DNA of 60,000 nucleotides, taken from the NCBI RefSeq assembly GCF_964204645.1, contig NC_134027.1, positions 21,566,485 through 21,626,484 on the forward strand. Direction: 5' to 3'. The DNA is from Tubulanus polymorphus (lineage: Eukaryota; Nemertea; Palaeonemertea; Tubulaniformes; Tubulanidae). The translations under genes were made by a program, and so were the position numbers. The notes below the pieces were generated by a model that was not told the origin of the DNA, did not search any database, and saw nothing but the letters and a program-made list of their open reading frames with translations. Positions 34,501-41,534 of this stretch are shown one piece after another (the first letter of the stretch is position 1; each line of letters begins with the position of its first letter).

Positions 34501-35007
34501 AAGATTCCTGGTAAATTTAAAGATGAATTAGGAGGTGATGAAATGATTGAATTTGTTGGGATAAGAAGTAAAATGTATAGTTACAGAACAAAAGATCATG
34601 AAGCTAAAAAGTTAAAAGGAATAACAAAACATGTGGTTGATAAACATATAGAATTTCAAGATTATATAAAGTGTTTATATAAATCAATTGTAATGAAACA
34701 CAAAATGAATTGTTTAAGATCAGAAAATCATGAAATGTACATTAATGAAGTTGAAAAAACTAGTTTAAATCCATTTGATGATAAAAGGCATATTTTAGAT
34801 GATGGTATAAAAACATTACCTATGGTTATTAAAATGGATCTATATCATCAAACTCGAAATCACTATTGGCTTCTTCATTTTCATTTAATTGTTCAGGTTC
34901 TTCTTCCATTCCATTTTTCTCATTTAAATAAAGTTCTATCTTGTTCCACATTTCATCTCGCTCTCTTTGTTTCTTTTTGTTTGTTAATTCATCAAATGGA
35001 ATTATAA
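31576..35007 (+). CDS. polB: Polinton DNA polymerase B, catalytic segment with intein
   Basis: Continuation of the polymerase. In order: an EndoVII-like zinc motif (CCYCEKRF...VRDHDH..YRGAAH..CN, residues 15-50), Exo II (FHNLSGYD), Exo III (YLKSDVMIL), Pol motif A (YIDANNLYGWAM, Asp about 315), motif B (KLMNNSFYGK, about 478) and motif C. Motif C is split after its first Asp (579) by a 355-residue intein, with TDS resuming at 935. A later motif is GIRSKMYSY. Near 34820 the conserved end (DDGIKTLP) is followed by unrelated codons; a 1-nt change would end the protein at about 34832, just overlapping the end of the convergent gene. The last ~60 codons of this frame are therefore not native. The ATG at 31576 is probably internal, since it lacks the TAAATG signal found at the other genes. 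Confidence 0.92.
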   Translation: MTKEDEIDFNYATHCCYCEKRFYSFDKKVRDHDHLNSKYRGAAHEDCNLQAKKVNFVPILFHNLSGYDTHLFIKQLSGKLGTINQEIEEYNAMNEANVRKYDFKLLAKTSENYISFQFGCIRFLDSYRFLASSLDNLSKSLVDNDFVITRYYYPNEQDFKLLRYKGAIPYSFYKTHDDFNVTELLKDQFYDQLKEEYVKDEVFNRTLNIWNHFKMKNHGELVDLYLKSDVMILADIFEKFREVNLNHFNVDPCYCYSSPGLTWQCGLKYRNVELDLLKEPDMVLLFEKSIRGGISGVMGDRYFKANDEYKLLYIDANNLYGWAMMQPQPYKNFILTEVENDDKTDWESAIISLKDEAPIGYFFVVDLEYPENIKFKTRNLPYCPEHLTVDDSYLSEYQKKIKPKDHVFTEKLILTQNNKYNYTVHYRMLKFYLKQGMKLKKVHRYIEFNQSKWLEKYIDFNTQQRTISKTDFEKDFFKLMNNSFYGKTCENIRNRNDIELVNNSERLRHLQSSPRHLGNKRFEDYLTAVKLKRTSMKFNKPIFIGSTVLEVSKLLMYDFHYNVLQPLFGEKHIEILYFDSVTADTPILLKCNDKILIRRISEIIPKQNECYISYGEKELIQINGLIDVWTRNGWKKLKNIIRHKTNKKIYRVRTKLGFVDVTEDHSLIKQNGDEIKPTDIKIGDELLHKRFYPRMNHMSFDEIIDNIYNIEPETLEEKEYFIKGFFMGDGSAGVYKYVNRTQYRWYLCNQDLKLLERIKKFCEEVYSHKTFRIMDHMKSSAVYRIFVNNPKDFAIKYNDEFYIHAIVKSNTSTKEKIVPDYVLNAKNNLRKWFFIGFYAADGSKSFKNRKTISLAQKGKVAISGLNILCCSLGFNMNIGLIKSKPNCFNLSHVENELTEEVKDLFEIYNPTDYVYDLSTDDGTFNSGFPLIQKNTDSYILKIKTNDITKDLKTLKHHFDFSNYPKDHELFSNDNKKIPGKFKDELGGDEMIEFVGIRSKMYSYRTKDHEAKKLKGITKHVVDKHIEFQDYIKCLYKSIVMKHKMNCLRSENHEMYINEVEKTSLNPFDDKRHILDDGIKTLPMVIKMDLYHQTRNHYWLLHFHLIVQVLLPFHFSHLNKVLSCSTFHLALFVSFCLLIHQMEL
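33313..34377 (+). other. Intein with LAGLIDADG homing endonuclease in PolB
   Basis: A 355-residue in-frame insertion between the Asp and Thr of YFD/TDS, the most conserved polymerase site and a known PolB intein site. Block A is SVTADTPILL (Ser1). Block B is LGFVDVTEDHSL with the TxxH pattern, followed by IKIGDELL. The endonuclease motifs are GFFMGDGSAG and FIGFYAADGSK, each with its acidic residue. Block F is VYDLSTDDGTF. Block G is SGFPLIQKN followed by Thr at +1. The penultimate residue is Lys rather than the usual His. All splicing blocks and both endonuclease motifs are present with no stop codon, so it may be active. The insertion must splice out for a working polymerase. Boundaries are exact at the codon level. 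Confidence 0.93.
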
Positions 35008-36127
35008 TATCTAGGTTTAAATAATTTACAATCTTATTTAAAAAGAATTCATAATTTATTGAATCTGTTATTCTATTTTCCAAATGATACATTAATATTT
35101 GTTTAAATATTTTTTTTATATTTTCCATATCTTCTTCTGTTAATTTAGGTTTTTCATAATAATCGTTAAATAATAAATATAAATACATTTTCTTTTGTTT
35201 TGTGTTAAATGTTGGTGGAATAATTGTTTTTATAATATCTTTTTTAGTTATTTCGCCATTTTTATTTTCTATTATTTTCATTTTTTCAAGCCATTGCATA
35301 TATTCTGGTGTATGATCTTCTATAGAAAATATTTTAAAAATTTCATCAAGATAATTTAATTTTGGATCTATAAGAAAATTTCTAGTTTTTTCTTCATCCC
35401 ATAAATTCTTTTGCCATCCACAATCAACACAAAATAACACAGTACCTTCTTGCCTTAAGGTCGCATAACTACATTGTGGGCATTTTTGTTTATAATTTAT
35501 TGGTAATAGATTTTCATTAAGCTCTTGGTATTTTCTTACGTTTTCTTTATGTTTTATTGTTCTATTATGTAGATTTGAATTACTTGTTGTAATAATCAAT
35601 TTACAATATTTACAATAATATGTTTTTCTTGTTAATTCATTATATTGTTTTTCTAACTTTTCAACTGTTTCTTCATTATCTGGTAATGTTTTCTCATATT
35701 TTATTTTTTCTAATAAATTATTTTTTCTTTCATTGAATTCAGTTTCAAATTTATTAGAAATTTTATCTATATGTGCTTTACGAAATTGATGATTCTCCCA
35801 ATCTTCTATATTTTCAGGGCTATATTTTACTTGACAAGGCTCACAGAAATGATCTTTTATATTATCCTTATCATAGAATAAGAAAGGTCTTTTCCAAATA
35901 ACTTCAGGTTCAACTTCGGCAGAATTACTATCAACATTAGCCGTTGCGCCATTAATTCTACACTTCTCTGAATGTTTTTTAACATAATTTCTTGAGAATA
36001 ATTTATTACATTTTGGACAGTTTATTTTAGGGGGTTTATAATTTTCATCATGTTTTTTCATATGTCGAGCCATATTACTTTTTCTTAGAAGTTCACCACA
36101 AATTTCGCATGCTATCTTCTCATCCAT
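34829..36127 (-). CDS. VLTF3-like late transcription factor with zinc fingers (432 aa)
   Basis: The N-terminal half has four C2H2-type fingers: C7/C10/H22/H26, C37/C40/H52/C56, C95/C98/H113/H119 and C172/C175/H187/H193. Next is a zinc ribbon, C216/C219/C233/C236 (CPQC...VLFCVDCGW). Residues 250-400 are helical and contain KLTEEDMENIKKIFKQI, INYEFFLNKIVNYLNL and RDEMWNKI. This zinc ribbon plus helical block, with a long gap and a final D..W..I, matches my knowledge of the poxvirus/NCLDV late transcription factor VLTF3. The tail is acidic. It is the only large reverse-strand gene, transcribed divergently from the minor capsid gene across 68 bp and convergently with polB. Family assignment is inference without a search; a generic zinc-finger DNA-binding role is the fallback. 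Confidence 0.65.
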   Translation of the reverse strand: MDEKIACEICGELLRKSNMARHMKKHDENYKPPKINCPKCNKLFSRNYVKKHSEKCRINGATANVDSNSAEVEPEVIWKRPFLFYDKDNIKDHFCEPCQVKYSPENIEDWENHQFRKAHIDKISNKFETEFNERKNNLLEKIKYEKTLPDNEETVEKLEKQYNELTRKTYYCKYCKLIITTSNSNLHNRTIKHKENVRKYQELNENLLPINYKQKCPQCSYATLRQEGTVLFCVDCGWQKNLWDEEKTRNFLIDPKLNYLDEIFKIFSIEDHTPEYMQWLEKMKIIENKNGEITKKDIIKTIIPPTFNTKQKKMYLYLLFNDYYEKPKLTEEDMENIKKIFKQILMYHLENRITDSINYEFFLNKIVNYLNLDIIIPFDELTNKKKQRERDEMWNKIELYLNEKNGMEEEPEQLNENEEANSDFEFDDIDPF

Positions 36128-36141
36128 TTATTAAGGAAAAA
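36125..36141 (-). promoter_or_regulatory. Poxvirus-late-like start signal, VLTF3-like gene
   Basis: On the minus strand: five T, 6-nt spacer CCTTAA, then TAAATG with the ATG as start codon. Nearly the same spacer as in the TIRs. Confidence 0.6.
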
Positions 36142-36176
36142 TTTTATTAAAATTAATTTTTAGTGATGAGCGGTAA

Positions 36177-36198
36177 TTTTTTCATGTTATAAATAATG
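36177..36198 (+). promoter_or_regulatory. Poxvirus-late-like start signal, minor capsid gene
   Basis: Six T, 7-nt spacer, TAAAT at 36190-36194, then ATG one base later. Forms a divergent pair with the signal at 36125. Confidence 0.6.
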
Positions 36199-36948
36199 GT
36201 AGAATTAAAAGAATACAGAATATTTGTTGATTCTAGAAAACTTACAAATTATAAATCTCATAATTTACTAGTACAATTAGATAGAGAATTCAAGAATTGT
36301 GTTGATTTAAAATTAGTAAATATAAGTTTATGTAATTCTTTTTATAATATAACGGATAAAACTATTGATCATAAATTGTTTATAGTTCAGGAAAAAAATA
36401 AAAGGTATCATTTATATCTAAAACCAGGGTTATATAATTTAGATACATTGGCACAAGAAATTAATAGAAAAGCCTGGCACAAATTAGGTAGTAATTCCGG
36501 GATTAGTATTAGATTTTTAAAAAGTGATAGTTCTGATAAAATAAGGATTAGGTTAACTCGTAGTGAAAAATATCAATTTTTAGTTAAAAAACCTATAGCT
36601 AAACTGTTAGGAATTACACCAGATAAACTTTATTCAAATGTTGATGCTACACCAAACTTAATACCTTACACACATTTTTATATTTATTGCAATTTAATCG
36701 ATCCTACAAAAACATTCGAAGCAACTAAAGATATAACTTGTAATTCTGGTTTACTAAACATTTTACCATTGAAGAATGTTAAAGAATTTGGAACGCAAAT
36801 AAATTATAATTTAACAGAATGTGATTTTAAACCATGCATTCCTAGTTTTAATAATTTTAGATTAGAAATTAGAAATCATAATGGATACTTAATTGATTTA
36901 AATAATTTCCCTGTAATTTATGAATTAGTTATAAGATGTAAAGAGTAA
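36196..36948 (+). CDS. Minor capsid (penton) protein
   Basis: A 250-residue protein predicted to form the single jelly-roll penton at capsid vertices. Visible family features: a beta-rich N-terminus (YRIFVDSRKLTNYKSHNLLV), LKPGLYNLDTLAQEINRKAW, a YNLTECDFKPCIPSFNNFRL segment, and the C-terminal LEIRNHNGYLIDLNNFPVIY that closes Polinton minor capsid proteins. The length is typical. It opens a run of same-strand genes that includes the major capsid gene. Assignment is by pattern and position, without structure prediction. Confidence 0.75.
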   Translation: MVELKEYRIFVDSRKLTNYKSHNLLVQLDREFKNCVDLKLVNISLCNSFYNITDKTIDHKLFIVQEKNKRYHLYLKPGLYNLDTLAQEINRKAWHKLGSNSGISIRFLKSDSSDKIRIRLTRSEKYQFLVKKPIAKLLGITPDKLYSNVDATPNLIPYTHFYIYCNLIDPTKTFEATKDITCNSGLLNILPLKNVKEFGTQINYNLTECDFKPCIPSFNNFRLEIRNHNGYLIDLNNFPVIYELVIRCKE

Positions 36949-36968
36949 TTTTTTTCACTATATAAATG
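36949..36968 (+). promoter_or_regulatory. Poxvirus-late-like start signal, 113-aa gene
   Basis: Seven T, 7-nt spacer, TAAATG. The T-run begins directly after the stop codon of the minor capsid gene. Confidence 0.6.
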
Positions 36969-37307
36969 AATATAACTGTTGGACCGAGTATATGTTTTGG
37001 GTTTGATTTTAAACATGGTAAAGAAATGAGAATTAAACTAAATGATGTAATTACTGATATAAAAAGTAAATCATTTAACAATGCATCAATGATTGATAAA
37101 GAAAATTATAATATAGAAAAAGTAATTGATTTAATTAAATCACCTTTAGAATATTATGAATTAAATGAAGATGGAATTATTGAAGATATTAAAAACATAT
37201 TATCCAAAATATATGATAATCATAAAACTAGTAATGAAATAAATGTTGAATTAATCATAAATAAGTTAACTAAATATTTTGATGATAGTAATTTTTTTGA
37301 TAAATAA
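36966..37307 (+). CDS. Small Polinton protein of unknown function (113 aa)
   Basis: Not recognised. No membrane segment or zinc motif; mostly charged and helical (IEKVIDLIKSPLEYYELNED, INVELIINKLTKYF). The start is fixed by the TAAATG signal. Its stop TAA is itself part of the TAAATG start of the next gene, so the two abut with no spacer. Confidence 0.7.
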   Translation: MNITVGPSICFGFDFKHGKEMRIKLNDVITDIKSKSFNNASMIDKENYNIEKVIDLIKSPLEYYELNEDGIIEDIKNILSKIYDNHKTSNEINVELIINKLTKYFDDSNFFDK

Positions 37308-37310
37308 ATG
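37292..37310 (+). promoter_or_regulatory. Poxvirus-late-like start signal, 73-aa gene
   Basis: Seven T inside the last codons of the previous gene, 6-nt spacer, TAAATG. Confidence 0.6.
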
Positions 37311-37529
37311 AGTGATAATAAGTGGATAATAACTGGATTATATAATGGCGCATTACTATCAGTTGGAACTGTTGGCTATTCAATGGTATTAAAAAAAGTA
37401 TTCAAAATGGGAAGTGTTAATGTTGATAGATTTGATATAAATGATATTCTAAAATTAACATTAGCAGTTACTTTATCCAATTTAACTATTGATTATTTGG
37501 AAAAACAAAAATATATTCCTCCCATATAA
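37308..37529 (+). CDS. Small membrane protein (73 aa)
   Basis: Unrecognised small protein with two likely transmembrane stretches (WIITGLYNGALLSVGTVGYS and ILKLTLAVTLSNLTIDYL). It sits in the capsid gene cluster, so a virion or inner-membrane role is possible; Polintons often encode such short hydrophobic proteins. Function unknown. Confidence 0.7.
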   Translation: MSDNKWIITGLYNGALLSVGTVGYSMVLKKVFKMGSVNVDRFDINDILKLTLAVTLSNLTIDYLEKQKYIPPI

Positions 37530-37537
37530 ATGCATAA

Positions 37538-37557
37538 TTTTTTTTGCTAAATAAATG
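37538..37557 (+). promoter_or_regulatory. Poxvirus-late-like start signal, 140-aa gene
   Basis: Eight T, 6-nt spacer GCTAAA, TAAATG. Confidence 0.65.
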
Positions 37558-37977
37558 GCTTCTGCAATTATAACTATTATAGGATCAGCAATTGTTAACG
37601 CTTTAGCATTTACTGGTGGTGGATATTTATTTAAACATATTGATAAAAATAGTTCATTAGGAGAACAAAGAAGACATAATTTAGCGTTAGAGAAATATAA
37701 TAAAGCTGCAGAAGAATATAGAGAAAAGAGACACAACTATATGGATTACATCAATAAAGAATTATATGATCAGAAGATTTCACATAGAGATTTTCAATCA
37801 GTCGATGATGCAATGAGTTTATATAACGCGGTAACAAATAAAGAAAAATTACATCTTTACGAACCTAAATTATCAGATTATTATACCCCAAGTAAAGAAC
37901 AACAGAAATATGAAATAATTTGGATTTTAGGTGGAACTGTTATTGTTATATTTGTTGCTTATAAGTTTACTAATTAG
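37555..37977 (+). CDS. Conserved Polinton membrane protein (140 aa)
   Basis: Glycine/alanine-rich N-terminal membrane segment (IITIIGSAIVNALAFTGGGY), then a basic amphipathic helical middle (EQRRHNLALEKYNKAAEEYR), a KLSDYYTPS segment and a C-terminal membrane helix (IIWILGGTVIVIFVAYKF). I recognise this layout as an uncharacterised protein common in animal Polintons; its role is unknown, likely in the virion. Confidence 0.75.
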   Translation: MASAIITIIGSAIVNALAFTGGGYLFKHIDKNSSLGEQRRHNLALEKYNKAAEEYREKRHNYMDYINKELYDQKISHRDFQSVDDAMSLYNAVTNKEKLHLYEPKLSDYYTPSKEQQKYEIIWILGGTVIVIFVAYKFTN

Positions 37978-37980
37978 TAA

Positions 37981-37999
37981 TTTTTATTCTAAATAAATG
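37981..37999 (+). promoter_or_regulatory. Poxvirus-late-like start signal, 144-aa gene
   Basis: Five T, 8-nt spacer, TAAATG; the T-run follows the TAG/TAA end of the previous gene. Spacer is the longest of the set. Confidence 0.5.
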
Positions 38000-38431
38000 G
38001 AAGATAAAGTTGATAATATTGATATTATTCCTCATGATATAAATAAAACTAAATTAAAAACATATTTAGAAAAACAAATATTAGAATTTGAAAGTGACTT
38101 AAAGATAAAAAAGAAAAAATATTTAAAAAGTAAAATTATATATTATTTGATTATAAGTGGTTCGGTTACAATTAGTTCTGTAATAACATTTCTAGCAATA
38201 TTCAGCCCATTAACACCTTTAGCTATATCAATTGGTGTATTAGGATTAAGTTCAAGTGTTTTAACTGGTATAAGTTCAAAATTAAATATAAAAAGTAATA
38301 AAGAAAAAATTAAAACTAATATAAAAGAAATTAATAAATTAAAGAACACACTAGATTATATAATAAGTTTAAATGGTCATATAACAGTTGAAGAACAAGA
38401 TAAATTATTAAAAGAATTAATAAATTATTAA
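37997..38431 (+). CDS. Conserved Polinton two-helix membrane protein (144 aa)
   Basis: Coiled-coil N-terminus (LEKQILEFESDLKIKKKKYL), two hydrophobic helices (YYLIISGSVTISSVITFLAI and PLTPLAISIGVLGLSSSVLT), then a second coiled coil (KIKTNIKEINKLKNTLDYII). Common in Polintons; function unknown. The hairpin-membrane topology suggests association with an internal membrane or capsid interior. Confidence 0.75.
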   Translation: MEDKVDNIDIIPHDINKTKLKTYLEKQILEFESDLKIKKKKYLKSKIIYYLIISGSVTISSVITFLAIFSPLTPLAISIGVLGLSSSVLTGISSKLNIKSNKEKIKTNIKEINKLKNTLDYIISLNGHITVEEQDKLLKELINY

Positions 38432-38450
38432 TTTTTTAATTATATAAATG
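38432..38450 (+). promoter_or_regulatory. Poxvirus-late-like start signal, 433-aa gene
   Basis: Six T, 7-nt spacer, TAAATG. Confidence 0.6.
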
Positions 38451-39749
38451 GGGTTTCCAAAAGCTTTCCAATATAATAAATCAATTAAATATAATATTCC
38501 GGCAATAGATTTTAAGAAAAATATTACATATAAAAATATAGTTTTAAATTCATTAACTAATTTAGAAATTTATGTTAATGAATCACAGTTTTTTATTTCT
38601 AAAATGGAAAATATATTTAATACATATGAAGTTACTTTTACTCGAGATGAATATCATAAATATAAAGTAAAATCTAATATGAAGTATTGGCAGAACCAAT
38701 TAGATTTTGCTGTTTATTGTGCAACAACAGGATGTGGAATTAGTTGGAATGATCATTTAAATAACTTAGATAAAAATTTGAAGTATTCTGATTTAAAATT
38801 AATTCACACAATATTTAGATTTCACACATATTTTCAAATCAGAATAATATTAAATGAATTAGAATGTCCTTTACCCGGGTCTAAATATTTTAAAGAATTA
38901 GATAATAATATTAATATATCCAAGTTTTATAAAATATGTAATGAATTTAATATAAATATTAATTCCGATTTTAGAGCGCATGGTAAATTGCAAGGTGTTG
39001 GTGAAGAGTATGAAATAAAAAGAATTGATTATATGCATAGAATTGGAGCTTATCATAATTATAAAATTGATAATAATAATGGTTGGGTTAATTTCATTTT
39101 AGAAAATGGTGAAGGTTTTACAAAATCAGGTATACAAAGAATAAATCAATCTATTAGAATTTATTTGATATGTATTTTAGGTGCTCAAGTTGAAACAAGA
39201 TCCCCAATAATTGGAAATGATAACACTTCATTCGATGCGCAGAAACAATTCAAAGTTTTATTTGAAGATTCCATTCATAATAATAAAAATAGATCGATTC
39301 CAGAAAACATTATAAGATATCAAAATTATTTAGATAAATCTCATGTAAGACTAAATTATTGTATAGGCCCTAATCTATTAATTATTTCTAATGATTTAGT
39401 ATTAAAGATGGGAAATATAATTGGTTATAATAATCTAATTAAAACTGCAACGATAAATAATTCATTTGGATTAAATGATATAAATAAAAAGATTATTACT
39501 GCTCCAAAATTAATGGAAGGTGAAAAAAATAAAAAACATATTCAATCAACTGAAACTAAAACTAAGAATATTAAATTGGATAATGATTCCAAAATAAAAG
39601 ATTACAATACATCAGAAAATATAAAAACTGATAAAATTCAACATGATATAATTAAACTAAATGATGATAATAAATCACATGAAAATACTAAATTAGCTAT
39701 AACTTGTATAGGAATTGTAATCGGAGGAATATTATATTTTAAATTTTAA
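38448..39749 (+). CDS. Conserved Polinton protein with C-terminal membrane anchor (433 aa)
   Basis: Large globular N-terminal part with Cys-containing segments (FAVYCATTGCGISWNDHL, LNELECPLPGSKYF), GVGEEYEIKRIDYMHRIGAY and a conserved-looking DAQKQFKVLFEDSI. A low-complexity hydrophilic linker follows, and a single C-terminal helix (LAITCIGIVIGGILYFKF). This is the form of a tail-anchored virion protein. I do not know its function; position beside other structural genes suggests a virion component. Confidence 0.75.
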   Translation: MGFPKAFQYNKSIKYNIPAIDFKKNITYKNIVLNSLTNLEIYVNESQFFISKMENIFNTYEVTFTRDEYHKYKVKSNMKYWQNQLDFAVYCATTGCGISWNDHLNNLDKNLKYSDLKLIHTIFRFHTYFQIRIILNELECPLPGSKYFKELDNNINISKFYKICNEFNININSDFRAHGKLQGVGEEYEIKRIDYMHRIGAYHNYKIDNNNGWVNFILENGEGFTKSGIQRINQSIRIYLICILGAQVETRSPIIGNDNTSFDAQKQFKVLFEDSIHNNKNRSIPENIIRYQNYLDKSHVRLNYCIGPNLLIISNDLVLKMGNIIGYNNLIKTATINNSFGLNDINKKIITAPKLMEGEKNKKHIQSTETKTKNIKLDNDSKIKDYNTSENIKTDKIQHDIIKLNDDNKSHENTKLAITCIGIVIGGILYFKF

Positions 39750-39768
39750 TTTTTTTATTATGTAAATG
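39750..39768 (+). promoter_or_regulatory. Poxvirus-late-like start signal, 565-aa gene
   Basis: Seven T starting at the end of the previous stop TAA, 6-nt spacer, TAAATG. Confidence 0.65.
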
Positions 39769-41463
39769 GATGTAGAAGGTGGAGAAGATATTCCATTGGA
39801 TCCTTTAGATGAACCTGGTATAAGTGATGAACAACAACCTGATTTTGATGAAACAAGTTTCAGTAATGATAATAAAACGGCATATAATACTAATTTAGGT
39901 GAAGATGATGATTATGATGATGATTATGATGATGATCCCGAATTACGTGAAAAATTAAATAAATATTTAAAAGCTCCTGAAATTGGTAGAATTTCAACTA
40001 GAAGAGAAAGAAAAGAATTTATGGAACTATTAGAAAAACAACAAGAAAAATATCCTGATGAATATTTGGAATTATTTAAAACGAAATCTAGAGTAACAGA
40101 TACAATTGTTAACGAATTATTACCAATAGTTGTATTACATGAAATTGATACTGAAGGTGTTGTAGAACAAATTTTTAAAGATGACCCATATTTCACAAAT
40201 AATTTAGAATTTAAAAATGATGCATGGTATTATAATCTTGAATTAAATAGGAATACTGTATCAATTCAATTATCTAGAATGGGTCAAGAAAATATTTATG
40301 AACCTGAAATGCGAGCAAGATCTACAATTGAAGGTTCAAAAGGTGGTAGAGAATTTCTTAGAATTATATGGAATGCAATCTATAGAATAAATGAAGAAGA
40401 ACCAATTCCTAAAATTGATATAAACAAATATTCACCATTTAAAAATCCATTTAAAAATCCAAATCCTACTGATTTTGATCCAGAAATGGAAGAGAATAGA
40501 AATCGATTAGATAGATTAAGATCTTCAACACCCGAAACATCGAGAAGAGACACTCAACCAATTGATAATTATTCAAGTCAATTACAATTAGAAAAACAAA
40601 TTGATAGATTAAGAGATTCAGAAGAACTGATGAATAGTGCTGGAATAAATCGACTGCAACATTTACTAGAAAAAGGATTTCTTAATTTAACTGATGAAGA
40701 ATTAGAAGCATTTCCTGAACAAATACGTAGAGAAATTAAAGGTATACAAGTATCAGCTGATGAAATTGCTAATATTAAGATGAGATTTTCTAAAATAACC
40801 ATGTTAGAAAAAGAATTAATTAATGCAGAAGAAGAATTAAAACAATTAGAATTAAATAGAGATTTTAATGTAGTTTATGAAGCTGATTTTGAAAACGGAA
40901 AGTTAGCTTTAGTAAAAGAAATAGATGATTTAGAATATAACATAAAATTACAAAAAGAAGAAAGAGATATATTATTAAAATCATATGATCTTAATCATAT
41001 TAAAAAATTAAAAGTTATTTTAAAAGATTTGTTGATAAAACCAGATTCTGAAATATCATTAAAAGACAGAATAAAGTTATTATTTAAATTAGAAGGAATA
41101 ACAATTCTTTCAATTCTAACATCTGTAACTATGTTATTTACAACAATTGGTTTAGCTATATCAAATGCTTTGAAATCTACTCCTACTCCCACTCCAAATA
41201 AACCAGATAAACCTCCAGGCAATAATTCTATACAAGATAAAGTTAAAGATGGTTTAAAGAAATTAGCAAAATATTTATGGGAACTATCTAAAAAATCTGC
41301 TGCAGCACTACCAGGAGTTATTGCTTCAATTGTTGGTTTTATATTGAAATTTGCAGGAAACATTATTAACTTTGCTGCTGAACATATTATTTTATTTTTA
41401 ATTACAGTTGTAAGTGCTATTATTTTTGGGTTAGTAAATATGATATCAAAAAATATCAAGTAA
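39766..41463 (+). CDS. Conserved Polinton acidic/coiled-coil membrane protein (565 aa)
   Basis: Very acidic N-terminus (DDDYDDDYDDDPEL, residues about 47-60), a helical middle, a long coiled coil at about 340-400 (LEKELINAEEELKQLELNRD), one membrane segment near 445-465 (ILSILTSVTMLFTTIGLAIS), a Pro/Thr hinge (STPTPTPNKPDKPPG) and two C-terminal hydrophobic helices (LPGVIASIVGFILKFAG, IILFLITVVSAIIFGLVNMI). Found in other Polintons in my memory but uncharacterised. The last codons and stop lie in a 27-bp direct duplication (41451-41495). Confidence 0.72.
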   Translation: MDVEGGEDIPLDPLDEPGISDEQQPDFDETSFSNDNKTAYNTNLGEDDDYDDDYDDDPELREKLNKYLKAPEIGRISTRRERKEFMELLEKQQEKYPDEYLELFKTKSRVTDTIVNELLPIVVLHEIDTEGVVEQIFKDDPYFTNNLEFKNDAWYYNLELNRNTVSIQLSRMGQENIYEPEMRARSTIEGSKGGREFLRIIWNAIYRINEEEPIPKIDINKYSPFKNPFKNPNPTDFDPEMEENRNRLDRLRSSTPETSRRDTQPIDNYSSQLQLEKQIDRLRDSEELMNSAGINRLQHLLEKGFLNLTDEELEAFPEQIRREIKGIQVSADEIANIKMRFSKITMLEKELINAEEELKQLELNRDFNVVYEADFENGKLALVKEIDDLEYNIKLQKEERDILLKSYDLNHIKKLKVILKDLLIKPDSEISLKDRIKLLFKLEGITILSILTSVTMLFTTIGLAISNALKSTPTPTPNKPDKPPGNNSIQDKVKDGLKKLAKYLWELSKKSAAALPGVIASIVGFILKFAGNIINFAAEHIILFLITVVSAIIFGLVNMISKNIK

Positions 41464-41498
41464 ACCATGATATCAAAAAATATCAAGTAAACCATGAT
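41451..41498 (+). repeat. 27-bp direct duplication at gene end
   Basis: ATGATATCAAAAAATATCAA plus GTAAACC occurs twice in tandem, and a third ATGATA follows. The first copy contains the stop codon of the 565-aa gene. Confidence 0.85.
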
Positions 41499-41515
41499 AA
41501 AAAATAAAGAATTAA

Positions 41516-41534
41516 TTTTTTTGTTAAATAAATG
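41516..41534 (+). promoter_or_regulatory. Poxvirus-late-like start signal, major capsid gene
   Basis: Seven T, 6-nt spacer GTTAAA, TAAATG. Confidence 0.65.

Noticed and set aside
40995-41495. Reverse-strand 166-codon frame opposite the 565-aa gene
   Set aside because: Begins in the 27-bp duplication and mirrors a conserved gene; no start signal.
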